Below, piece after piece: positions 7,911 through 16,548 of a stretch of DNA of 46,825 bases. This DNA is from Opitutia bacterium UBA4506 (GTDB taxonomy: Bacteria; Verrucomicrobiota; Verrucomicrobiia; Opitutales; Puniceicoccaceae): the NCBI GenBank assembly GCA_002388665.1, contig DGMY01000064.1:1-46825 (forward strand). Direction: 5' to 3'. Below the pieces are notes generated by a model. That model was not told the DNA's origin, did no database searches, and saw only the letters and a list, made by a program, of their open reading frames with translations. Positions within the stretch are counted from its first letter, which is position 1. Each line of letters starts with the position of its first letter. The position numbers were made by a program, and so were the translations under genes.

Positions 7911-10454
7911 TCAATACATGATGGCGAATTCGGGCGAAGAAACAGTCAAGTAGATGGCTAGCTTGGTTCGCTCGGTGTCGCTTTGATTGGTGACGTCCGG
8001 ACGGGTGAGGGTGAAGTAGAGAAGCTCGCGCAACTCATTGCTCATCTGGCCGTGCAGGAGGGTGATGTCCAAATGCTCGAGAAGAGCGTCGGTGTCGTCG
8101 ATTAATGCAATCTCTTCGCTGAAGTCAAAAAAGACTTCCCGATTCGGGTGAGTGCCGTTCCAGGAAATCTGATACCAAATGGAGCTAAAGAAATGGTTGG
8201 GCACAAGGATGCCGGTAACCTCATTGGTGATTTGAAATTCGGGTGCGACCAGCCCGGCATCTTTGATGGGGCCGGAGGGTTGGTAGTTGGGACTGAAGAA
8301 ATTGAAGACACTGGGAGAGGAAAGGGGAGTCATCCCGTATTGATCATTGAGCCAGTACACCTCGTAGATCCCGGACTCGCTTGCGGCGTCAAAGGCACGG
8401 GCGATGGAAACGAATCGAAGGTAGGGCTCTTTTTGCATGCCATAGTGAGGGTCCTCTGAGACGGAGTAGCTGCGAGCCTCGGGGTCGAGAAGGATTGCTT
8501 TGACCACCGCTTGCATATCGCCCCGGACGCCACTGCCATTGTCGGCGAAGGCGGAGGCGACTCTCCCGACAAATTCCGGTGACGGATTGGAAGTGACTAA
8601 CCGTTGGATCAGAAGCTTGGAAATAAAGGGTCCGGTATTTTGATGATTGAAGAGGGTATCCAATGCGCGGCCGACATCGCGGTAGGCGTAGTCATCCTCG
8701 GGAGCGCTCGGATCGTTTGCCGGTAGGTCGACATCGAGAACTGTCTTGCTGCCCTGATCATGGTAGAAAACCTCTCTGGTGTCCCATTGGCCCGACGGGT
8801 GTTGAAACGATTCGGAAAAAGGGCCGTTCCACATCTTCATCGGAGAGACATAGAAGTCATCGTAATTGTAACCGTCCGGAACATCGGGCCAAAAGAACTC
8901 CCATCGAACATCGGTGTTGCCCGCCCCCCAACTCATCCCCGTGAAGACTCTCGCCAGATTGGTGATATCGCTATTGTCGTAGGTGGGGATGGCCTGGTTC
9001 TGATCGTCCGTGATGAGGGTGCCGTCGGGCGCTAACATCCAGAGACCGATCGAAAAGAGCTGCATGATCTCTCTCGCGTAGTTTTCGTCGGGAAAGCGCC
9101 CCAGTTCAAGGTCGGGTGGCTGATTGCCCTGATGACTCAAGTAGATCCCCATGCAGGGGTGAAAAGTGACATCTTCGATCAGCTCGCGATAGTTCCCGAA
9201 TGAATTGGCGAGGAGCATATCATAGTAGTTGAGCATCCCTCGTGGAGTGCGCTCCGGGGCGCCGCTATCGGAAATGACCATGATCTCGCTCAGGGCAAAT
9301 CCCATTCTTTGGCGAAGGGGATCGGGGGCGTTCATTGCTTGCTCCCACCACGCTCGCATTTTGTGGAACGCGTAGGGACCGCCGCCCTCTGCGGTCCAAT
9401 CGATCGCTTCAAGGATGGGCTGGTGCAGGCCGATGGGCTGGTTGAACTGATCGTCGATCCAACCCTCGATCCCGAGAGTTTGCACCTGCTGGATGAGCTC
9501 AGGTGTGGGACCGAAAGTGGCTTGCGTCAAAAATCGTGCTGCCTCCTTGGCGGAGATCGATCCGGAATCATCAATGATTGTGATGGACGCTGCATCTTGC
9601 TCGCTGGCTGTGTAGTGGGTTCCTTCCAGCAGGGTCAGAGTCACCGTTTCGTCGGATTCGGTCAGGTCATCTTCGAGAGGGACGATCTCGACCCAGACGG
9701 TATTGCTCCCGAACGGAATTTCGACGACTGGCTGAATGGTTTGGAAGTCCGATCCGATGGAGGCGGTCCCAGTAACGGACAGATGAATGCTGAGCGCATC
9801 GACGCCTCCAGTACGCCTGATTGCGAAGACCGCTGGATCGGGCCAGCCCTCATGGGTAGTGGAATCAACTGCGCTGATGGAAACCTGGTTGACGGATCCA
9901 ACGGAGTCTGCGGCCCGCGTGTAGTCATGGGTCGGCAGGCGCATCGAATTTGCGGTGTCGGGGTCATAGCCCAGCTGGTGCTCCTCCCAATCGGATAGCC
10001 CGTCCCCGTCGGAATCGACATCCATCACCTCGAGGCGCACGAAGACTGGTGAAGAGTCGGGGAGGGAAAGGCGGATCTCCATCGGATCTCCCCGTCCGAT
10101 CCATTGCTCTTGAATTGTCCATGAATCCGGAGACAAGTCGGGGCTGGACCACAGGGTGTACTCCTTCTCCATCGCCTCGGTGCTGAAGAGCGAGAACTCG
10201 TTACCGGATTGTCCGCCGATCGCGGGAAGCAGCCTGGATCGGGGATCGAATGGATCGGTGCCCGCTATTGATTCCTGGAGATTGGTCATGCCATCCCCGT
10301 CCGAATCTTCCTCGGCAGCTAATCCAGTGGCCTGGAATGCGTTTTCCCAAACGTCACTCTGGCCGTTTTGGTTGAGGTCCAGTGAGGCGAAAGTGGAAAG
10401 GGGGGAGAGAAGGCAGGAAAGCAGTAGAAAGCGAAATGGTGGGGAGGTCTCCAT
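7911..10454 (-). CDS. Secreted DUF1800 protein with TSP3-like repeats and Calx-beta domain
   Basis: 847 residues, first gene of the operon. The signal peptide is residues 1-23 (FLLLSCLLSPLSTFA). Two calcium-binding thrombospondin type 3-like stretches follow: LNQNGQSDVWE and DSDGDGMTNLQE (~27-62), then DSDGDGLSDWEE (~147-158). A Calx-beta domain spans ~190-296, with its hallmark DDxxxESDETVTLTL. The DUF1800 domain begins with AARFLTQATFGPT (~305) and runs to the C terminus, including NYAREIMQLFSIGLW and FISKLLIQRLVTS. Predicted location is periplasm or cell surface. The DUF1800-DUF1501 pair has been discussed in connection with surface structures or polymer use, but no reaction is known. Confidence 0.88.
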   Translation of the reverse strand: METSPPFRFLLLSCLLSPLSTFASLDLNQNGQSDVWENAFQATGLAAEEDSDGDGMTNLQESIAGTDPFDPRSRLLPAIGGQSGNEFSLFSTEAMEKEYTLWSSPDLSPDSWTIQEQWIGRGDPMEIRLSLPDSSPVFVRLEVMDVDSDGDGLSDWEEHQLGYDPDTANSMRLPTHDYTRAADSVGSVNQVSISAVDSTTHEGWPDPAVFAIRRTGGVDALSIHLSVTGTASIGSDFQTIQPVVEIPFGSNTVWVEIVPLEDDLTESDETVTLTLLEGTHYTASEQDAASITIIDDSGSISAKEAARFLTQATFGPTPELIQQVQTLGIEGWIDDQFNQPIGLHQPILEAIDWTAEGGGPYAFHKMRAWWEQAMNAPDPLRQRMGFALSEIMVISDSGAPERTPRGMLNYYDMLLANSFGNYRELIEDVTFHPCMGIYLSHQGNQPPDLELGRFPDENYAREIMQLFSIGLWMLAPDGTLITDDQNQAIPTYDNSDITNLARVFTGMSWGAGNTDVRWEFFWPDVPDGYNYDDFYVSPMKMWNGPFSESFQHPSGQWDTREVFYHDQGSKTVLDVDLPANDPSAPEDDYAYRDVGRALDTLFNHQNTGPFISKLLIQRLVTSNPSPEFVGRVASAFADNGSGVRGDMQAVVKAILLDPEARSYSVSEDPHYGMQKEPYLRFVSIARAFDAASESGIYEVYWLNDQYGMTPLSSPSVFNFFSPNYQPSGPIKDAGLVAPEFQITNEVTGILVPNHFFSSIWYQISWNGTHPNREVFFDFSEEIALIDDTDALLEHLDITLLHGQMSNELRELLYFTLTRPDVTNQSDTERTKLAIYLTVSSPEFAIMY

Positions 10455-10682
10455 GAGAGTAGTGACTCTACTGATGAGTAGAAGAAGGAAATCCGCTCAA
10501 GGCGAGACTGCGCTGCTCGCAAACCACATTTTCACGGCGTACTCACAAATAAAAATAGATTTGGAGCGAGGCCACAGGGGAAACCCGCGCGTCTGACGGG
10601 TCGTCCGGTACGCTTTGGTCCTTCCCTTTGATTACTCGTGGAAAGGAAAGACCGCCCGGCCGGACCGCCCGGGGACGCAGGT

Positions 10683-11786
10683 CTACTCGGAGCGATGATC
10701 CTGGGAGGTGGAGGATTCCCGAACGATCAGGCGTCCGGCCAGGGAAACCCGGTGCGCAGGGATATCGGGGTGGCGGATACGATTGATCATCACACTGGCG
10801 GCAATTTTCCCAATATCTCGGCACGGTTGGTGGTAACTCGTGAGCGGGACACTCAAAAGAGAGGCGTATTTGACATCATCGAAGCCGCAGACACGCATGG
10901 AGCGAGGGATCTCGGCTCCCAAATTGATGAGTGTGCGCATGAGCGGTGCGGCGATGGCATCGTTGGCGCAGATCACGCCGTCGACCTCCTCCTCGATCAA
11001 TTGTCGAGCAGTTACCTCGGGTTCGTCGATATGGAATACAATATCCCGCATCTCCCGGGCATCCCGGCCGTAGTGAACGAGCACCTCCCGGCTGCCGATT
11101 CGTCGCAGTCGAACCGTCATGGCGGGATTGGGGGACGAAACGAAGGCGGGTTTCTTGCATCCATTGGCGATCAAGTGGCTTCCCACGGTGTAGCCGGCTT
11201 CAATATTATCGATTCCGACCAGATCAAACGGTGTTTTCTGGGGCCACGGATAGATGTCACGATCGAGCAAAACTACGCGGATCCCGGCATCGTCCAGCTT
11301 TCGAATAATCCCTCGATTGAACCTCTGTTGATTCTCGATGTGTTCGATCGGTGTGAAGAAGACACCGTGAACCTTTTCGCTGATAAAACGTGCGGTTAAC
11401 TCTTCGGCCAAGCGGCAAGGATCCATGGGGATATCCAGCTCCGGAGGGCGGATAATTCGCATCGCTTCCAGGCCCGCGGCCTCTGTGATACTGGCACAGA
11501 TCGGATTAAAAATTTCGATATTGTGAAGGCTCGGGATCAGCAAGCCAGCGGTGAGGACAGACCGCCCCGGGGCCAAGACCTGGGTGCCGAACCCCGCGCG
11601 TCTCTTAACGAGTTTCTCCTTGGCCAGGAGATTGATCGCCTTGGCTACAGTTGGCCTTGACGTTTGGTAGGTCTGGCAGATCTTTTCCTCTGTGGGAAGG
11701 AGATCGCCGGGGGCGTATTCGCGGTTTTTGATGGCCTTTCCAATCTCATCGTAGATCTGTAAGTACTTTGGTTTAGAACGGCTCAT
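10683..11786 (-). CDS. GntR-type HTH / LacI-type sugar-binding transcriptional regulator
   Basis: 367 residues. A GntR winged helix occupies ~5-72 (YLQIYDEIGKAIKNREY, LLPTEEKICQTYQTSRPTVAKAI). A LacI/periplasmic-binding-protein-like effector domain runs from ~75 to 360 (VDGVICANDAIAAPLMRTL, CGFDDVKYASLL, PLTSYHQP). This AraR/GntR-hybrid architecture normally senses a sugar and represses catabolic genes. It is transcribed divergently from the fructokinase gene with 115 bp between the starts, so that gene, and perhaps the GH105-like gene behind it, is the likely target. A 228-bp gap separates its end from the DUF1800 gene, so it is probably a separate unit. The effector is unknown. Confidence 0.88.
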   Translation of the reverse strand: MSRSKPKYLQIYDEIGKAIKNREYAPGDLLPTEEKICQTYQTSRPTVAKAINLLAKEKLVKRRAGFGTQVLAPGRSVLTAGLLIPSLHNIEIFNPICASITEAAGLEAMRIIRPPELDIPMDPCRLAEELTARFISEKVHGVFFTPIEHIENQQRFNRGIIRKLDDAGIRVVLLDRDIYPWPQKTPFDLVGIDNIEAGYTVGSHLIANGCKKPAFVSSPNPAMTVRLRRIGSREVLVHYGRDAREMRDIVFHIDEPEVTARQLIEEEVDGVICANDAIAAPLMRTLINLGAEIPRSMRVCGFDDVKYASLLSVPLTSYHQPCRDIGKIAASVMINRIRHPDIPAHRVSLAGRLIVRESSTSQDHRSE

Positions 11787-11901
11787 GCTTTTAATGAGAA
11801 GTAAATGTAATCATAAGTAAAGAAGTTTAGGTTTACAAATAGAAAGTTTCGGGCATCTTTTGGGAAATCCATTGTTTAACCCCTACCCAGGTTCCCCCGA
11901 A
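11787..11901. promoter_or_regulatory. Divergent regulatory region with AAGTAAA direct repeats
   Basis: AT-rich spacer between the repressor and fructokinase starts. AAGTAAA occurs at 11799-11805 and again at 11815-11821, 16 bp apart. GTAAA (from 11801) and TTTAC (near 11831) also face each other. Either could be the binding site of the adjacent GntR/LacI hybrid. No strong consensus promoter hexamers are visible. Confidence 0.35.
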
Positions 11902-12816
11902 ATGAATGCAAATAGGTCCAATGATGAGAGGTATGCTGTTGCGGGCATCGGAGAGCTTCTCTGGGATATTTTCCCAAATCACAGCCGCATTGGCGGTGCG
12001 CCCTGCAACTTCGCGTATCACACTCACCAACTCGGTGCAGAAGCCTGGCCGATCAGCTGTATCGGCAGTGATTCGCTTGGAAAGGACGCCCGTTCTCAGT
12101 TGAGTGAAGTCGGCGTCGATACGAGCTACGTGAAGGAAACCGACGATTACCCGACCGGTACTGTCGATGTGGTACTGCAGGACGGGAAGCCGTCGTATAC
12201 CATTCATGAGAACGTCGCTTGGGACCATATCCCGTTCACACCAGACCTCCGGGAACTGGCCGGCAGGCTCGACGCCGTCTGTTTTGGCTCCCTCTCGCAG
12301 CGTTCGCCAGAGTCGAGCGATAGCATATCGGCATTTGTGAAAAGTATGCGGAAGAGTGCGCTGAAGATCCTGGACGTGAATTTGCGGGATCCATTCTACT
12401 CGCAGGCGACTCTCTCGCGGTCATTGGGATTGGCGAATGTTCTGAAATTGAGCGATGAGGAGCTGCCGGTTTTGCGGGAATACTTTTCCCTGAAAGGTGG
12501 TGTCAGTGACCAACTCCAGCAATTGCTCGAACAATTCGATCTTCACCTTGTCGCCTACACCCGGGGCTCGCTCGGCAGTTTGTTGATTGGCATGGAGGAG
12601 ACGAATGACTTCTCTGGCTGTGAAGGGGATATCGTGGATACCGTGGGAGCCGGGGATTCGTTTACGGCGGCGCTTTGCATGGGACTGTTGCGCGGATGGC
12701 CCCTCAGGAAGGTCAACCAGCACGCGAATGAAGTGGCCACCTATGTCTGTACGCAGAAGGGGGCCACACCGGTCATGCCCGATCGATTTGTCTCACTCGG
12801 GTTGGCCTCCGGTTAG
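11902..12816 (+). CDS. PfkB-family sugar kinase, probable fructokinase
   Basis: About 304 residues using the ATG at 11902. An upstream ATG at 11860 would add a 14-residue Pro-rich tail that looks non-native. GELLWDIFP near the N terminus and GGAPCNFAYH form the PfkB sugar-binding region seen in bacterial fructokinases. DTVGAGDSFTAAL near the C terminus is the PfkB signature 2, with the catalytic Asp in GAGD. The enzyme would phosphorylate free fructose in the cytoplasm, the by-product of amylosucrase encoded about 20 kb away. A sugar-responsive repressor is divergently encoded next to it. Other ketose or deoxy-sugar substrates are possible. Confidence 0.85.
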   Translation: MNANRSNDERYAVAGIGELLWDIFPNHSRIGGAPCNFAYHTHQLGAEAWPISCIGSDSLGKDARSQLSEVGVDTSYVKETDDYPTGTVDVVLQDGKPSYTIHENVAWDHIPFTPDLRELAGRLDAVCFGSLSQRSPESSDSISAFVKSMRKSALKILDVNLRDPFYSQATLSRSLGLANVLKLSDEELPVLREYFSLKGGVSDQLQQLLEQFDLHLVAYTRGSLGSLLIGMEETNDFSGCEGDIVDTVGAGDSFTAALCMGLLRGWPLRKVNQHANEVATYVCTQKGATPVMPDRFVSLGLASG

Positions 12817-12929
12817 GCGATCCCCACAGAAGCTCGGCCCGATCGAGAAGGGGGAGTGACTCCATTATTGGAACGGTCGCCAATCATTTCGGTGGCACTG
12901 TGTGGCAGTTTTCGCTCTACTGGTAGGCT

Positions 12930-14336
12930 ATGCCCCAAAAACCTTTGTTCATCTGTTCCCGATCGACACATGAGAGCCCCGTTGAGCGATTGGAGGGCCG
13001 CAAGGGTCCCAAAAATCGGCCGCTTATGCTCTTGGCCGCGGATCATGACATCGTGCTCGAATGGGAGAATCTGCCCAGTGGAATGACGGACCCCTTACTG
13101 GTCCTGACCATCGGTTCAGAGTTTACTTTCAACGGGTCGGATCGCATCTACGTACGAACGGGAGATTCGGATACTCGTCTCGCTGAACTGGAAGTCCTCT
13201 TTGCGGATCCCTACCAGCAGCTGACATTCGCCCTGCCGATTCAAGTGGGAGAGGGTGGAGCACTTCGCCTGCGTCTGGAAGTCGAGGGACAGAGCGACCT
13301 CTGGCTGTTTGCGCCCGATCAAGAGGCGAGCGACGGACTCGAAGTGCATTTGCCCCTCATTGTTGATCGCGCCGGCGAAACGCCCGACATCGTGTCCAGC
13401 CTTTCCTCCCTGGGATCGCTCCAAACCTTTAGCTGGAAAGAAGGATGCGTGCTGGATGCGTTGAAAGCCATTTCGGACGCTGGATTGAGCGAGCAGGCGG
13501 GCGTAGCAATCCGCCAGCACTTGGATTATTTTGGGTTTTCCTCGGGAGACCTCGTGTACGAGAATCCGCGAAACGTGCGGATGGTGAATCAATTGGGATC
13601 GATCGAAACCACCCTGCCATTCGCCCGAGTGGCCGAAATTGATCCGAAGCACCCCTGGGTCAATCTTACCCTCGATTTTTGGAAAACCCTCATCGGAACC
13701 GACGGCAGTGTGCAGGAGGATGAAATGATCTCCTGTGAAGGTGCGTACACGGTTGCCTACCCCATGGTGCTCATCGCAAAAGAGCGGGACGAGCCGGAGT
13801 GGTACGACGTGGCTGAGACCCTGTTGATCAACACCTATCGGCGGCTTGTCCGTGACGACGGGGTCTACCTCCGTCACTATCCGGACGGGCGCCGGACATT
13901 TCGTAACTGGGCGCGGGGACTGTGCTGGTTGCTCCTCGGGCATGTGCAGACACTCAGAGTGCTTCCCACAGAACCCGCCAAACTGCTGGAGCAGTTGGAA
14001 GCTCTGGCACAATTTGCGGCAGAGAGCCAGCGAAGTGACGGCCTGTGGGCCTGCTTTGTGGACGATGAAAAGTCGCTTCCCGACACATCGGCCTCGGTCG
14101 GTATCGCGGCAGCCTTTGCGATCGGAGTCCGGGAAGGGTTGCTTCCGGAAGAATATAGAGATCGCGCTGTGGCCTGCAGGAACTCCGCGTCGGAGTACAT
14201 CAACCCTCTTGGGTTCCTCTCGGGTTGCTCCCAGTCGAACAAAGGTGGTGAAGAGCTTCAGCGGAGTAACTACCGGGTGACGCTGCCCTATGCCAGCGGA
14301 CTGTACGGGCTTTTGGAAGTGTCGCTACTGACCTGA
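12930..14336 (+). CDS. GH105/GH88-like unsaturated uronyl hydrolase family protein
   Basis: 468 residues, no signal peptide. The C-terminal ~330 residues have the (alpha/alpha)6-barrel look of GH105/GH88 enzymes: a CEGAYTVAYP segment, FRNWARGLCWLLLGH (compare WARGxGW of YteR/YesR proteins) and PDTSASVGIAAAFAIGVREG. Such enzymes remove the unsaturated uronic acid left at the non-reducing end of pectin or ulvan fragments after lyase action. The first ~130 residues are beta-rich and not part of the typical GH105 domain; family members are usually 340-380 residues. The true start is uncertain, and a later Met near residue 33 is an alternative. It follows the fructokinase by 113 bp. Confidence 0.65.
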   Translation: MPQKPLFICSRSTHESPVERLEGRKGPKNRPLMLLAADHDIVLEWENLPSGMTDPLLVLTIGSEFTFNGSDRIYVRTGDSDTRLAELEVLFADPYQQLTFALPIQVGEGGALRLRLEVEGQSDLWLFAPDQEASDGLEVHLPLIVDRAGETPDIVSSLSSLGSLQTFSWKEGCVLDALKAISDAGLSEQAGVAIRQHLDYFGFSSGDLVYENPRNVRMVNQLGSIETTLPFARVAEIDPKHPWVNLTLDFWKTLIGTDGSVQEDEMISCEGAYTVAYPMVLIAKERDEPEWYDVAETLLINTYRRLVRDDGVYLRHYPDGRRTFRNWARGLCWLLLGHVQTLRVLPTEPAKLLEQLEALAQFAAESQRSDGLWACFVDDEKSLPDTSASVGIAAAFAIGVREGLLPEEYRDRAVACRNSASEYINPLGFLSGCSQSNKGGEELQRSNYRVTLPYASGLYGLLEVSLLT

Positions 14337-14478
14337 ATGGGGCGGTTTTCCGAAGGGGGACGGCAGCAGCTGCCCTTGATCATCGAGAACGGTGGAAAGG
14401 GGGGCACATCCTCTCCGGCGGATCGGGTTGACTTTCCATTTGCCCGGGTTGGATTCGTGATCCACGCTCTTCGGTTCT

Positions 14479-15285
14479 ATGAGCTTTCTACAGTTGGAGA
14501 ACCGCACGTTTTTGATCTTTGGTGTCGCGAATCGCAAGAGCGTCGCTTGGGCGATTGCAAAGGAGTTGGAGTCGGAAGGGGCACGGGTCATTTACAGCGT
14601 CCGGTCCGAAAAACGTCGCGAGAGCTTGGCAAAACTTCTGGGCGACCGGACCTGCCACGTATGTGACGTCGAGGACGAAGGAGCGGTCGAGCAGTTGGCC
14701 GGCGAAATCGGTGCTGACGTCAAGTTGGACGGCATTGTTCACTCGATTGCCTTTGCGGATTACAGCGAAGGGTTCCGCCCATTTCACGAGACAGGGCGGA
14801 AGCAGTTCCTGCAGGCGACACAGATCTCGGCATTCTCCCTCGCGGAAATCGCGGACGCATTTCGAGAGAACCTCAAAGAGGACGCCTCCGTCGTGTCGAT
14901 TGGGATCTCCACAACCGAATTGACGGCCGAAAACTACGGCTACATGGGGCCCGTGAAGGCGGCCTTGGAAGCGGTGAGCCGGAACCTGGCAAAATCCTTC
15001 AGCGATTTTTCGGAAGTGCGATTCAATACCGTGAATTCAGGCCCTCTCAAAACGAGTGCATCGGCGGGCATCCCCGGGTACTTGGACAACTACCTCTATG
15101 CGGAGAAGATGACCTTGCGGAAACGGGCCCTCGCGACCCGCGAAGTCGCCGACACCGCGATATTTCTCCTGAGTCCGCGCTCCTCCGGGATCAATGGCCA
15201 GGGCATTGTCGTGAACGCGGGAATGGACACCAACTATTTTGATCGGGAGCTGGTCGAACGAACCATGCGCAGCGATGCAGTTTAA
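14479..15285 (+). CDS. fabI: Divergent enoyl-[acyl-carrier-protein] reductase (FabI-like)
   Basis: 268 residues, a short-chain dehydrogenase that would perform the final NAD(P)H-dependent reduction of trans-2-enoyl-ACP. FabI features are GVANRKSVAWAIA (15-27, cofactor-binding turn), VHSIAFA (88-94), the Tyr153-x6-Lys160 pair in NYGYMGPVKAALE, and NSGPLKTSASAGI. Ungapped alignment on NY..MG..KA puts Ile143 where E. coli FabI has Tyr146, a position almost always aromatic, so the substrate or inhibitor pocket may differ. The stop codon lies inside the start of the KAS III-like gene (11-base overlap), implying translational coupling. It could be a pathway-specific enoyl reductase instead of the housekeeping one. 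Confidence 0.82.
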   Translation: MSFLQLENRTFLIFGVANRKSVAWAIAKELESEGARVIYSVRSEKRRESLAKLLGDRTCHVCDVEDEGAVEQLAGEIGADVKLDGIVHSIAFADYSEGFRPFHETGRKQFLQATQISAFSLAEIADAFRENLKEDASVVSIGISTTELTAENYGYMGPVKAALEAVSRNLAKSFSDFSEVRFNTVNSGPLKTSASAGIPGYLDNYLYAEKMTLRKRALATREVADTAIFLLSPRSSGINGQGIVVNAGMDTNYFDRELVERTMRSDAV

Positions 15286-16309
15286 GAACACCAGAATCGC
15301 GGCGGTGGCGCATGTGCTGCCGGAAGAAATCGTCAGTTCGGAGGATGTTGAGAATCGATTGGGGTCGCTCTATGAGCGATTAAAGTTGCCCGCGGGGCGG
15401 CTCGAATTGATGACCGGGATCAAGGAGCGCCGGGTCTGGCCTGAGAACACGAGACCGTCGGAGGCGAGTAGCGCAGCGGGTCGAGCGGTTTTGGCCAAGG
15501 TTCCGGATCTTCCCCCCGTGGATCTCCTGGTGCATGCGGCAGTATCGAGGGATCGCCTGGAGCCGGCCACCGCGGCCTACGTTCACAAAGCCCTCGGTCT
15601 TCCACGGCACACGCAGATCTTTGACCTGTCCAATGCTTGTTTGGGATTTCTGAATGCCATGGTGACGGCGGGAGCCATGATTGAGAGCGGCCTCATTCGG
15701 ACGGCTCTGATCGTCTCGGGCGAGAATGGACGGCCGCTTTTGGAGGAGACGATTCGAACTCTCCTGGAGGGGCAGTTTACCCGCAAAACGATTAAGCCCT
15801 TTTTTGCCAATCTTACGATTGGGTGTGGGGCAGTTGGCATGGTCCTCTGTCATAAGGACGTGATGGACGAAGATGCTTTCGGTTCACTGGAGTACGGGGT
15901 GTCTGGTACGGATGGATCGTATTCGCACCTGTGCGAAGGCGACAGCTCGGCAGGGGGAGGTTTGGTGATGCAAACGGATTCAGAGGCTCTCCTGGAGGCG
16001 GGCATCGGCTTGGCTGCGGAGACATGGCAGAGCTTCTTGGAGAAGGATTCCTCGGGAGATGAGTTTAGTCGCATCATCACCCACCAAGTGGGGAAAACCC
16101 ACCAGCGTCGATTGCACGAAGCCCTGGCCGTAGACCCGGCCCTGGATTATCCGAGTTATCCCATCCTGGGGAACGTCGGTTCGGTGGCATGTCCCATTAC
16201 CTTATCTCTCGCTGATGAAGCGGGCGCGATTGCCCCGGGGAGCCGGGTGGCGCTATTGGGGATCGGCAGTGGATTGAGTTCGGTGATGTTGGCCTTGCGG
16301 CGGTTTTAG
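15275..16309 (+). CDS. 3-oxoacyl-ACP synthase III (FabH-like)
   Basis: 344 residues from the ATG at 15275. An upstream ATG at 15239 lies deeper inside fabI and is less likely. Thiolase-fold condensing enzyme of the KAS III group with the full Cys-His-Asn triad: Cys122 in SNACLGFLNA, His270 in ITHQVGKTH and Asn300 in ILGNVGSVA. Canonical FabH joins acetyl-CoA to malonyl-ACP to start fatty acids. This sequence is clearly divergent from E. coli FabH, with a long central insertion (~155-180), so a different primer or acyl-CoA acceptor is possible, as in OleA- or DarB-like enzymes. The coupling to fabI supports a role in acyl-chain synthesis. Confidence 0.8.
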   Translation: MQFKNTRIAAVAHVLPEEIVSSEDVENRLGSLYERLKLPAGRLELMTGIKERRVWPENTRPSEASSAAGRAVLAKVPDLPPVDLLVHAAVSRDRLEPATAAYVHKALGLPRHTQIFDLSNACLGFLNAMVTAGAMIESGLIRTALIVSGENGRPLLEETIRTLLEGQFTRKTIKPFFANLTIGCGAVGMVLCHKDVMDEDAFGSLEYGVSGTDGSYSHLCEGDSSAGGGLVMQTDSEALLEAGIGLAAETWQSFLEKDSSGDEFSRIITHQVGKTHQRRLHEALAVDPALDYPSYPILGNVGSVACPITLSLADEAGAIAPGSRVALLGIGSGLSSVMLALRRF

Positions 16310-16340
16310 AGAAATCGACCTTCCGTTGCCTCGATCCCGG

Positions 16341-16408
16341 CTGTGGGAGCTTCTGCGAGGGGATGAGAGTGATCGGAATCGTCTCAACCAGGTCCCGCCT
16401 GTGGGAGC
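16341..16408 (+). repeat. Two copies of a CTGTGGGAGC intergenic motif
   Basis: CTGTGGGAGC occurs at 16341-16350 and 16399-16408, each followed six or so bases later by a TGCnnnG-type GC-rich stretch (TTCTGCGAGGGG, CGATGCCTCGGG). The 239-bp gap between the KAS III-like and kinase genes contains nothing else I recognise. The core resembles a REP-like motif common in Pseudomonas intergenic DNA, though origin from that family is not implied. Confidence 0.4.
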
Positions 16409-16548
16409 CGATGCCTCGGGAGGAAGTGAATGCTTTGGGGCTGAGAGGCTGGGCTGTCTGCGAGAAACTCGCGGAGGCAGACCGGCGGATTGCCCCGAAT
16501 TGGAAAAGAAGGCTGGCCTAATTGCGGAGAATCGTTTCGGTCTAGGGC

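Noticed and set aside
13116..14012. 298-codon open frame antisense to the GH105-like gene
   Set aside because: The plus-strand product has barrel motifs and fits the neighbouring genes; the antisense product does not.
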